From contig CANJYI010000087.1 in assembly GCA_947478975.1 (NCBI GenBank), positions 1 to 9,163 on the forward strand: a DNA stretch of 9,163 nucleotides, given 5' to 3'. A model generated the notes under the pieces. That model saw only the letters and a program-made list of their open reading frames with translations, searched no databases and was not told where the DNA came from. Both the position numbers and the translations under genes were made by a program. This DNA comes from Chthoniobacteraceae bacterium. Its GTDB lineage: Bacteria; Verrucomicrobiota; Verrucomicrobiia; Chthoniobacterales; Chthoniobacteraceae. Numbering within the stretch: the stretch's first letter is position 1; every line of letters begins with the position of its first letter. This document shows positions 1 to 6,480 of the stretch, one piece after another.

Positions 1-1394
1 AACCGCTCGTGGTCGATCCCCAGCGCGGCCAAAACCGTCGCGTGGAAATCCCGGACGTGCACCGGATCCTTCACCACATTGTAGCTGAAGTCGTCCGTTT
101 CCCCCACCACGGTTCCCCCCTTGATCCCACCGCCAGCGAGCCACATCGTAAAGCAGCGCGGATGGTGGTCCCTGCCGTAGTTGTCCTTGGTCAAGCCTCC
201 CTGGGAGTAGATGGTGCGCCCAAACTCGCCCCCCCAAACAATCAAGGTCTCCTCAAAAAGACCGCGCTGCTTGAGGTCCTCAATCAACGCGTGCGTCGCC
301 TGGTCGATGTCCAGGCACTGGGTGGGCAGCTTGCCGCCCACGTTGCCGTGCTGGTCCCAGCCGTTGAGGTAAATCTGCACAAACCGCACCCCACGCTCGG
401 TCAGACGGCGAGCCATGAGAGCGCTGTAGGCAAAGCTGCCAGGCTTCCTGGCGGTCTCCCCATACAGCTTGAAGATGTGCTCCGGCTCCGCGTTGATGTC
501 GGTCAATTCAGGGACGCTCGCCTGCATGCGGAACGCCATTTCGTACTGCTGGATGCGCACCTGGGTGTCCGGATCCCCAAACTTGCCGTGGGTCATCTCA
601 TTGAGCTGGTTGATCCCGTCCAGCTGGCGCCGGCGCATCTCCGGAGTCACGCCGTCCGGATTGTTGATGTAAAGAATGGGGTCGCCCGCGCTACGGAAAC
701 TGACTCCCGCGTGTTCCCCCGGCAAAAAACCGCTGGACCAGAGCTTGCCGGAAATGGCCTGGATCGCTCCGCCCTGGGAGGGTTCGGCGATGAGCACAAC
801 GAAGGCCGGTAGATTTTGGTTGGTCGAACCCAGACCGTAGCTCAGCCAGGAGCCCATGCACGCGCGCCCCCCGATCTGGGACCCGGTTTGCATCGCGGTG
901 ATGGCGGGCTCGTGGTTGATGGCCTCTGTGTTCATGGACCGGATGAACGCCATGTCATCGACGGATTTGGCCGTGTAGGGCAAAAGCTCTTGGTTCATCC
1001 AAAGACCGCACTGCCCCGCCGGGCTGAACTTCCACTTGGAAGGGGCTACGGGAAACCGCGCCTGTCCGCTGGTCATTCCGGTGAGGCGCTGCCCGTTGCG
1101 CACGCTGTCGGGGAGATCCTTGTCGTACATCTCGACCATCTTCGGCTTGTGGTCGTACAGATCGATCTGGGAGGGGCCCCCTACCATGTGGAGGTAAATC
1201 ACGTTCTTGGCCTTTGCTGGAAAATGGGGCAACGCAAGCCCGCCCGTCCCGGCCTTTGCAGGCTGGTTTCCAAGAAGGGAGCCCAGCGCCGCCGCGCCGA
1301 CAATGCTCCCGCCCCGCCCGAAAAACTGGCGGCGGTTGAGCATCATCCGGGTTTCGTAGGAGAGGCCGTCAAAGAGGTGCGAATTGCAGTTCAT
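1..1394 (-). CDS. DUF1501 family protein, Tat-exported, C-terminus cut by window edge
   Basis: Reading from the ATG at 1394 on the minus strand gives 464 uninterrupted codons running off the left edge. A twin-arginine signal, NRRQFF at residues 20-25, is followed by a hydrophobic Ala/Gly/Leu stretch (30-42), so Tat export of a folded protein is likely. Family hallmarks are HMVGGPSQIDLYDHKP (69-84), GWDQHGN (345-351), GGEFGRT (388-394) and GRDHHPRC (408-414), then a conserved end region VRDFHATVLAALGI (447-460). DUF1501 has the alkaline phosphatase/sulfatase-like fold, in which Asp and His residues of such motifs could bind metal; the substrate is unknown. Judging from the family, perhaps 20-30 residues are missing. 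The gene lies 48 bp after the PSD1 gene and is probably co-transcribed with it. No Shine-Dalgarno precedes the start; the Met pair at residues 17-18 would be an alternative start that keeps the Tat motif. Family call firm, function unknown. Confidence 0.93.
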   Translation of the reverse strand, partial: MNCNSHLFDGLSYETRMMLNRRQFFGRGGSIVGAAALGSLLGNQPAKAGTGGLALPHFPAKAKNVIYLHMVGGPSQIDLYDHKPKMVEMYDKDLPDSVRNGQRLTGMTSGQARFPVAPSKWKFSPAGQCGLWMNQELLPYTAKSVDDMAFIRSMNTEAINHEPAITAMQTGSQIGGRACMGSWLSYGLGSTNQNLPAFVVLIAEPSQGGAIQAISGKLWSSGFLPGEHAGVSFRSAGDPILYINNPDGVTPEMRRRQLDGINQLNEMTHGKFGDPDTQVRIQQYEMAFRMQASVPELTDINAEPEHIFKLYGETARKPGSFAYSALMARRLTERGVRFVQIYLNGWDQHGNVGGKLPTQCLDIDQATHALIEDLKQRGLFEETLIVWGGEFGRTIYSQGGLTKDNYGRDHHPRCFTMWLAGGGIKGGTVVGETDDFSYNVVKDPVHVRDFHATVLAALGIDHER

Positions 1395-1442
1395 AAGAGA
1401 AAAATGGTGGAGGCTGGTGGGCGAGACAGAACCAAGGGGCCG

Positions 1443-4400
1443 TTATTTGTTGAGCGTCTCGTCGAGGTTGAGCAACTGGCTGGCGATCATTCCATAGGTG
1501 GCCAGCCTCACCTGAGGCACGGAGTCCCCAGCCTTGGCGTCACCGATCTTAAGAAAGGCCGTCGCCCGCTCGGGGTGCGCCGCAAAGTCCGCCTCCAACT
1601 CGCGCGCCGACCGTGTCACGACCTCTCGTTCGGCGGCGTTTAGGGGACGCAAAAGGACGCGCCGGGCCAGTTCGTCGATGACTTCGGCACCTTCCTGTTT
1701 TTGCAGGAGAACGGCCTCGGCCAGACGGCGGGCGGCCTCCACAAACTGCGGGTCATTGAGCGTCACAAGCGCCTGAAGGGGGGTGTTGGTGCGCTCGCGC
1801 CGCACGGTGCAGACTTCGCGCGTGGGGGCGTTGAACGCCTCCATGTTGGGCGAGGGGGCCTGGCGCTTCCAGAAGTTGTAAAGGGTCCGCCGGTAGAGGC
1901 CCTCCCCCTTGTCCTGAGTGTAACGCGAACCGTGCAGGCCCACCACCTCCCAGATATTGGCCGGTTGGTAGGGACGCGCCCCGGGCCCCCCGAGCTTGGG
2001 CGACAACGTGCCGCTGACAGAAAGCGCGTAGTCCCGGATCATTTCCGCATCCATGCGGAAGCGCGGCCCCCGGGAGAGCAGCCGGTTCTGGGGGTCTTTG
2101 GCGAGCTTTTCGGGGGTGGTCAGGGCCGCCTGACGGTAGGTCGAGGAGGAGACCATCAGGGTGAAAAGTTTCTTCACATCCCAGCCGGACTCCTGGAATT
2201 CGACCGCCAGCCAATCCAGCAGCGCCTGGTTGGCAGGGGCCTCCCCCTGGGAGCCGAAATCCTCGGCCGTCCGCACCAGGCCCGTTCCAAACAGCTCCTG
2301 CCAAAAACGGTTCACTGTCACGCGGGCCGTGAGCGGATTCTCGCGGGAGACAATCCATTGGGCAAGCCCCAGGCGGTTCTTGGGAGCGTCTGGCGGCATT
2401 GCGTGCAATGCGCTGAAGCCCGCGGGCTTCACCTGTTCCCCCAGCTTGTCGTAGGCGCCACGCACCAAAACGTTGGCCATCGCTTCCACCGGCTTTTCCT
2501 CCTGCACATGGGTGACGGTTGCGCGGGCGCGGATCGCCAAGTCTTCCTCGGTGAGCGCATCCAAACGGGCCGATGCCGCCATAGCGACCTCGTCGAGACT
2601 GCGAAAAAAGAAGTCAGCCAGGTCGGTCTTCTGCTTGGCGCTGCGCTTTTCCGGAGTCAGTGCAACTGCCTTGATCAAGGCCGGTTCTTCCTTAAGCGAG
2701 AGCGCGTCGTTTTTGCTCAGCACGCGGTTGAAGGTCTTGAGTTCGCGTACTTCCGTTCCCTCAATCTGGTTCTGCTTCACCCGCCCCCCGAACCGCAGCG
2801 CTGCACTCAGCGTGACACTCCCTTTGGGAAAGGAACCCTTCGACTCGCTCTCGACTTCCTTGCCGTCGGCATAAAGCCGCAACACACCGGCCCCGTCATA
2901 GGTGGCGAGCAGATGCTGCTCCTTGTCCGGCGTGATGAAGGCCTTTTTGGAGAGGATCGTCACCTCGGACTTGTCTGCCTTGGAAGCGATGCGAAAGCCC
3001 ACTTTCTTGGACTGCACAAACAGCTCCCACCCCTGCAAGCCGGCGGAGTCGTCCATCCGGCCGAGAATCGTTCCGTCCTTGGAGTTCTGCGACACCTTGA
3101 CCCAGGCGCTCAGCGAAAACGGGGCCGTTGGTACAAGCTCGCCCAGCTCCAAAAACGCGCCGCCTTGGGAGGGAACGCCGAAATTCTCGGGAACGACTGC
3201 GCCCGCCCAGGCGTCGGCATCCGCCTTTCCCTGCCGGCGCCTTTCCGCCAAGGCAGTGGTCGCGGCCTTCATTTCCCCCGCGATCTCGCTAAAGCGATTT
3301 TCGTCCTTCGCCTCTGGCAGGTAGAGGATCGGCTTTGTGTCCTTGATGTTTCCATCCATGGCCGCCTGGGTCGTGTTCCGAAAATAGGCGGCCATCGCGT
3401 AAAAATCCTTCTGCGTGATTGGATCGAACTTGTGGTCGTGGCAGGCGGCGCAATTGGCGGTGAGGCCGAGCCACACCCAGGAGGTGGTCGAAACCCGGTC
3501 GTTGGCGTACATGGCGAGGTTTTCGTCCGCGATGGTTCCGCCCTCCGCCGTGGTGATGTTGCATCGGTGGAAGCCGGTGGCGATGAGCTGTTCCCGCGTG
3601 GGGCTGGGGAGCAGGTCGCCCGCGAGTTGTTCGACGGTGAAGGCGTCGAAGCGCATGTTTTTGTTGTATGCAGCCACCACCCAGTCGCGGTAGGGCCAGA
3701 TCTCGCGGTAGGCGTCGTGGTGGATGCCGTGGGTGTCCCCGTAGCGGGCGGCGTCCAACCAATAGCGGGCACGATGCTCTCCCCAGTGCTGGGAGCCGAG
3801 CAGACGCTGCACCAGCTTTTCATAGGCGTCAGGGGCCGGGTCCTGCACAAAGGCCTCCACTTCCGAGGGGGTGGGTGGCAAGCCGGTCAGGTCGAGTGAC
3901 AACCGGCGTGAGAGCGTGCGCCGGTCGGCTTCCTCCGCGGGTGGCAGCCCCGCACGCTCAAGGCCCGCCAGAACGAAGGCGTCCACGGCGTTGCGCCCCC
4001 ATGTTGGGGCGTCAGTAACCTCGGCCTTGGCGCGCAGGGGAGCCTCAAATGCCCAGTGTTTTTCGTAAGGCGCCCCCTGCTCGATCCAGCGCTTGAGCAC
4101 CTCCTTTTCGCGCTCGGAGAGCTTTTTGTGCGACTTTTTGGGCGGCATCAGATCCGTGGGATCCTGCGCGCTGATGCGGGCGAGCAACTCGCTTTCGCCG
4201 GCCTTTCCCGGAACGATCGCCTTCGCCTGGACCGCCGCGTCCCGGAGGTCGAGCCGCAGATCCCCTTCCCGTTTGCTGGGGTCGAAGCCGTGACAGAAAA
4301 AACAGTTCTCCGAAAGGATAGGCCGCACATCCCGGTTGAAGGCGATCTGGTCCGGAACCGGCGCCTCGGCTGCGCGGAGTGCCGGAGAAAGCCCGAGGAG

Positions 4401-4457
4401 AGCGAGGAGCCCCGGCAAAGAGGTCAAACCGAGGGGAAAGAGACGCGATTGTTTCAT
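1443..4457 (-). CDS. PSCyt1-PSCyt2(DUF1549)-LamG-PSD1(DUF1553) exported cytochrome-like protein
   Basis: The product has 1004 residues. The frame stays open up to 4622, but I start at 4457 because that Met opens a clean Sec signal peptide (MKQSRLFPLG followed by a Leu-rich core, probable cleavage after about residue 31). Domains in order: planctomycete cytochrome c (PSCyt1) near 40-140 with haem motif CFFCH (52-56) and DLMPPKK (103-108), whose Met is a possible axial ligand; PSCyt2/DUF1549 near 155-380 with a second CXXCH, CAACH (336-340); a concanavalin/LamG-like domain near 430-585; PSD1/DUF1553 near 690-1000, with NPLTARVTVNRFWQ (707-720) and RRERTNTPLQALVTLNDPQF (886-905). It should act in the periplasm or at the cell surface, possibly in electron transfer linked to breakdown of polymers; that role is inferred. 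No Shine-Dalgarno is seen. The DUF1501 gene follows directly, the usual partner of this family. Confidence 0.94.
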   Translation of the reverse strand: MKQSRLFPLGLTSLPGLLALLGLSPALRAAEAPVPDQIAFNRDVRPILSENCFFCHGFDPSKREGDLRLDLRDAAVQAKAIVPGKAGESELLARISAQDPTDLMPPKKSHKKLSEREKEVLKRWIEQGAPYEKHWAFEAPLRAKAEVTDAPTWGRNAVDAFVLAGLERAGLPPAEEADRRTLSRRLSLDLTGLPPTPSEVEAFVQDPAPDAYEKLVQRLLGSQHWGEHRARYWLDAARYGDTHGIHHDAYREIWPYRDWVVAAYNKNMRFDAFTVEQLAGDLLPSPTREQLIATGFHRCNITTAEGGTIADENLAMYANDRVSTTSWVWLGLTANCAACHDHKFDPITQKDFYAMAAYFRNTTQAAMDGNIKDTKPILYLPEAKDENRFSEIAGEMKAATTALAERRRQGKADADAWAGAVVPENFGVPSQGGAFLELGELVPTAPFSLSAWVKVSQNSKDGTILGRMDDSAGLQGWELFVQSKKVGFRIASKADKSEVTILSKKAFITPDKEQHLLATYDGAGVLRLYADGKEVESESKGSFPKGSVTLSAALRFGGRVKQNQIEGTEVRELKTFNRVLSKNDALSLKEEPALIKAVALTPEKRSAKQKTDLADFFFRSLDEVAMAASARLDALTEEDLAIRARATVTHVQEEKPVEAMANVLVRGAYDKLGEQVKPAGFSALHAMPPDAPKNRLGLAQWIVSRENPLTARVTVNRFWQELFGTGLVRTAEDFGSQGEAPANQALLDWLAVEFQESGWDVKKLFTLMVSSSTYRQAALTTPEKLAKDPQNRLLSRGPRFRMDAEMIRDYALSVSGTLSPKLGGPGARPYQPANIWEVVGLHGSRYTQDKGEGLYRRTLYNFWKRQAPSPNMEAFNAPTREVCTVRRERTNTPLQALVTLNDPQFVEAARRLAEAVLLQKQEGAEVIDELARRVLLRPLNAAEREVVTRSARELEADFAAHPERATAFLKIGDAKAGDSVPQVRLATYGMIASQLLNLDETLNK

Positions 4458-4634
4458 GAGGGGATCCAAGTCAGGGGTGCAGCCGTACCGAGTGCGGCCA
4501 GGCAAACCGCAAGAGAACCACCCTGCACCGTCAGGGCTTCTTAGCAAAGTCGGCAGGTGCGGAGACCACCAGAACCCCGAATCAGTGATTTGTTCGGTGT
4601 CAGCGGGCGGCCCCGGATTCACTCCGGCAACTTG
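4458..4634. other. Intergenic leader upstream of the PSD1 operon
   Basis: This 177-bp gap separates the small membrane-protein gene from the PSD1 start, both on the minus strand. It stays open in the PSD1 frame, but the translation there is Pro/Gly/Ser-rich without family similarity and precedes a clear signal peptide, so I regard it as untranslated leader. It contains an 11-bp dyad AATCAGTGATT (4580-4590) and a short hairpin CCGGA/TCCGG (4613-4617 with 4623-4627). Neither is followed by a T-run on the minus strand, so neither is a good intrinsic terminator. Promoter elements for the PSD1 operon could lie here, but I cannot point to a convincing -35/-10 pair. Confidence 0.4.
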
Positions 4635-4892
4635 CTATCCGTCTTTTTTATTAAGCTTTAGCATGACTCTGATAAGGCAATAAATAAGAAGAAAATAAAC
4701 GGCCCACTCCACACAGAATATAACGTAAAACGCGCCGTCCGCTTCGCCGCTCCAGACATCTGACGACAGAAGAAGTGAAACAAGTGGGTCGTAGAAGCCA
4801 ACCACATGCGGTGGCAAAATAAATGGTCCAAACAGCGCAAGCGCCAAGGAGACCGCAAAGTGCACGATTTTCTTGTTTAGACGCGCTTTCAT
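4635..4892 (-). CDS. Small two-helix membrane protein, unknown function
   Basis: An 85-residue frame from ATG to TAG. I do not recognise the family. The N-terminus is basic (MKARLNKK), then come a hydrophobic helix at about 9-27, a partly hydrophobic loop containing YDPLVSLLL (34-42), a short acidic stretch (SGEAD, 48-52), a second helix at about 54-77 and a basic tail (KLNKKDG). Positive charge at both ends predicts that both termini are cytoplasmic. The motif LNKK occurs at both ends. Hand-counted GC is about 46%, clearly below the roughly 65% of a sampled stretch of the PSD1 gene, which may mean recent acquisition or merely the codon bias of a membrane protein. A weak purine run, GAAAG, lies about 10 bases before the start. 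It could be co-transcribed with PSD1 but is 177 bp away. The membrane topology makes a real gene likely, though homology is untested. Confidence 0.6.
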   Translation of the reverse strand: MKARLNKKIVHFAVSLALALFGPFILPPHVVGFYDPLVSLLLSSDVWSGEADGAFYVIFCVEWAVYFLLIYCLIRVMLKLNKKDG

Positions 4893-5210
4893 CGACGCTA
4901 ATCTTTCAATCTACGGCACCCGCAGCCCCTGGGGCTCGGAAAATCGGCATTTCGGCACAAGAAACTCTGCCCTATTGAACGTTGGGCGCCCGTGAAATCC
5001 CGAAAGGACATTTTAAAGCAAACGTAGTGAAGAAGCAAAAGGCTTGCTTCAAAAAGAGGGCGTCACGACATTTTGGCAGTCAAAGGTTGGGGAATAGGCG
5101 TTGTGTCGAGGTTGGCAAAATAAATCCAGCGCCCCGCAAGATCCCCAACGCACGCGCGCCTCGTGAACGGGGCGAATCGCAACAACAACCGGCCACAACT
5201 GACTCCTCCT
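4893..5210. promoter_or_regulatory. Divergent intergenic region with dyads
   Basis: This 318-bp stretch lies between the minus-strand small membrane gene and the plus-strand PepSY-like gene, so promoters for both should be here. It is AT-richer than the flanking coding DNA near 5000-5130. I see a 13-bp dyad AGCCCCTGGGGCT (4924-4936) about 30 bp before the minus-strand gene, a direct repeat of TCGGCA (4944-4949 and 4952-4957), and a perfect hairpin at 5032-5050. No -35/-10 pair stands out; TTGGCA at 5073-5078 lacks a good partner at the usual spacing. A GTG at 5163 could extend the PepSY-like gene upstream, but the added residues are polar and precede the signal peptide, so I leave this part non-coding. 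Confidence 0.45.
5032..5050. repeat. Perfect 7-bp inverted repeat with 5-nt loop
   Basis: GAAGCAA (5032-5038) and TTGCTTC (5044-5050) are exact reverse complements around the loop AAGGC. A run of five A follows on the plus strand, and no T-run follows on either strand, so it is not a classical terminator. It sits between two divergent genes, which suits either an operator or an RNA structure in the 5' leader of the PepSY-like gene. Role unproven. Confidence 0.45.
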
Positions 5211-6065
5211 ATGCTTCGTCCGTCCTATTTCCTCGGCCAAAGCGTCCTCACCGCTTTGCTACTGGCTTGCGCCTCGCTCCAAGCAGCGGAACTCCCAGCG
5301 CCGTTGGCGGCCAGCCTCGCACAAATCGCCCCCACTGCCACCCCAGGAGAAATCACTCCCTTCGAGGATGCCGGAGAAACCCTCTATAGCGTGGAAGTCC
5401 AAACGCCAGGGAGTCCCGGTGCGCGGGAATGGTATTTTGACAGCAAGGGCATCCCGGTAGGAGTGCAGGCTTTTGAGAAGGAACTGCCCCCTGCCCTGCT
5501 CGAATCCCTCTCTCTCCACCTCAAACAGAAAGACGCGGACCTATCCGATGTGGTGAAACTCTATGAGTCCGGCAAGGTCCTTTTTGAGGTGGAAATCACC
5601 GTCGGCAGGGAATCCAAGGTTCTGGGTTTTTATTCCGACGGCCGTCCAGCCTACACGGAAGCGCGTCTGGCGGAACTGCCCAAGCCGCTACGAAAATCCA
5701 TCAAACAGCTCGAACAGACCGAGGGAACGGTCGAAAGCATCCTGCAATTAGACGCCAGCGGACGGGGACTTTATCAGCTAGCGGTCAACCGTCCCCGCAA
5801 GCCTCTCTGGATCACGTTGGACGCCTCGGGGGCCGTGTTGGAACGCGAGGAAACGGTAGACTTCAAAGCCACCCCGGAATCCGTGCAAGCAGCCATCGTA
5901 GCCAAGGCCGGTTCGGGTGAGCGCGTGCGGATCCTGCTCAAGCAGGCCGGCAAAACACAGGAATTCGAGGTGCATTTTTTCAGGGACTCCAAACTCCACT
6001 CCTTCCACCTCTCGCAGACCGGGGAGACACAGGGATCTCCAGTGGAGCCCCTGAGCCTGCCGTAA
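5211..6065 (+). CDS. Exported protein with four PepSY-like repeats
   Basis: 284 residues from the ATG at 5211, chosen because it opens a Sec signal peptide: LRPSYF, then a hydrophobic core to about residue 20, with likely cleavage after LQA at 23-25. Cys20 follows Leu-Leu-Ala, so a lipoprotein is possible, but the box is not ideal. The mature part reads as four units of 55-60 residues at roughly 28-87, 91-150, 155-212 and 217-270. The first three each open with LP, continue with a short helix, then a strand with YSVEV, LFEVEI or LYQLAV, and close with a strand and turn such as YFDSKG, FYSDGR or TLDASG. The fourth is degenerate. This fits the PepSY-like (DUF2874-type) beta-lactamase-inhibitor-like fold of small periplasmic proteins; the exact family is inferred from the pattern. 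No catalytic residues or Cys pairs are visible. It appears monocistronic, with a possible hairpin 10 bp after the stop. Confidence 0.85.
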   Translation: MLRPSYFLGQSVLTALLLACASLQAAELPAPLAASLAQIAPTATPGEITPFEDAGETLYSVEVQTPGSPGAREWYFDSKGIPVGVQAFEKELPPALLESLSLHLKQKDADLSDVVKLYESGKVLFEVEITVGRESKVLGFYSDGRPAYTEARLAELPKPLRKSIKQLEQTEGTVESILQLDASGRGLYQLAVNRPRKPLWITLDASGAVLEREETVDFKATPESVQAAIVAKAGSGERVRILLKQAGKTQEFEVHFFRDSKLHSFHLSQTGETQGSPVEPLSLP

Positions 6066-6074
6066 ACTCCTGAA

Positions 6075-6109
6075 CTGGGGGGGCCCTCCGTCCAAAGAAC
6101 TCCCCCCAG
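6075..6109 (+). terminator. Possible terminator hairpin after the PepSY-like gene
   Basis: CTGGGGGG (6075-6082) pairs perfectly with CCCCCCAG (6102-6109) across a 19-nt loop, starting 10 bp after the stop codon. The stem is very stable, but the following DNA is CCCCAGCCGC-like with no T-run, so it is not a standard intrinsic terminator. It could work with a termination factor or protect the mRNA 3' end. Confidence 0.35.
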
Positions 6110-6153
6110 CCCCAGCCGCGCCTCGGCGCTCGCAGTAACGAGCGGCCCCCCTC

Positions 6154-6190
6154 ACTCACAAACCACTCACAAACCACTCACAAACCACTC
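6154..6190. repeat. 11-bp tandem repeat, about 3.4 copies
   Basis: The unit ACTCACAAACC occurs three times without mismatch at 6154-6164, 6165-6175 and 6176-6186, followed by a partial ACTC. The 11-bp period is close to one helical turn, so each unit would face the same side of the DNA. It lies about 290 bp before the DUF1501 start. It may be a cluster of protein-binding sites or simply a slippage-prone minisatellite. Confidence 0.9.
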
Positions 6191-6412
6191 GCCGAGCCCC
6201 GGAATCCGGCGGCCAAGCACTGGCACCCAGTCCTGTACGATCTGCGTTTACTGACGCCGAACATGCCGAGCACCACGGAGTCACCCATAGCTAATGAATG
6301 GGCTTTCTCATCCTTCCCAGAGTTCAGGAACCATTCGGATGCCACGAACTCGGCTCCCATAAGATCTCCCAAAGAAGGAGCCTAATTTTGCAAGGCTGAG
6401 AGACTACTACCG

Positions 6413-6431
6413 GTGCGGAAACTTTCTGCAC
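6413..6431. promoter_or_regulatory. 19-bp dyad, candidate operator of the DUF1501-PPC operon
   Basis: GTGCGGAAACTTTCTGCAC reads as an inverted repeat around a central C with 8 of 9 pairs complementary; the exception is a G/T pair. It ends 49 bp before the DUF1501 start codon, where a repressor or activator of the operon would bind. A dyad of this quality may occur about once by chance in a window of this size, so position is the main argument. Confidence 0.35.
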
Positions 6432-6448
6432 GTAAACTGATTTTTAAA

Positions 6449-6460
6449 GGTTTGCGAACC
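6449..6460. promoter_or_regulatory. 12-bp dyad close to the DUF1501 start
   Basis: GGTTTGCGAACC is symmetrical in 5 of 6 pairs, with one G/T mismatch, and ends 20 bp before the start codon. Its left half GGTTTG equals the reverse complement of CAAACC in the upstream tandem repeat, hinting at a shared binding protein. This is weak evidence because the shared word is only 6 bp. Confidence 0.25.
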
Positions 6461-6480
6461 GCCATTTTCATCAGACATCC

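Larger units (their letters stand above)
6066..6480. other. 415-bp intergenic region with hairpin, tandem repeat and dyads
   Basis: No well-supported gene lies here. In order it holds a G/C-rich hairpin just after the PepSY-like gene (6075-6109), an 11-bp tandem repeat (6154-6190), a small dyad CCGGAATCCGG (6199-6209), and two dyads upstream of the DUF1501 gene (6413-6431 and 6449-6460). On the minus strand an ATG at 6360, preceded by GGGAG at suitable spacing, opens a 60-codon frame ending at 6178 inside the tandem repeat. It shows no recognisable domain or signal, so I do not call it a gene. The promoter of the DUF1501-PPC operon should be in the right half. Confidence 0.55.

Noticed and set aside
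9..1643. Two plus-strand open frames of 267 and 275 codons at the left end
   Set aside because: They are antisense to the DUF1501 gene, whose motifs and Tat signal are unmistakable, and they extend into the end of the PSD1 gene. No domain or signal is visible in them.
1701..3899. A 732-codon plus-strand open frame opposite the PSD1 gene
   Set aside because: The minus strand encodes clear PSCyt/PSD1 domains across the same span. The plus-strand translation shows no domain and has the His/Arg/Gly-rich composition of an antisense frame in GC-rich DNA.
4458..4622. N-terminal extension of the PSD1 protein from an ATG at 4622
   Set aside because: The 55 added residues precede a typical Sec signal peptide at 4457, which would be buried inside the protein and unable to work.
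4613..4627. Intrinsic terminator after the small membrane gene
   Set aside because: Only a 5-bp stem, and no T-run follows on the minus strand.
5163..5210. GTG start 16 codons upstream for the PepSY-like protein
   Set aside because: The added residues are polar (Asn/Arg-rich) and precede a normal signal peptide; the ATG at 5211 gives a standard n-region.
4982..5389. A 135-codon plus-strand frame overlapping the start of the PepSY-like gene
   Set aside because: Basic, low-information translation with no hydrophobic or domain pattern, out of frame with the well-supported exported protein.
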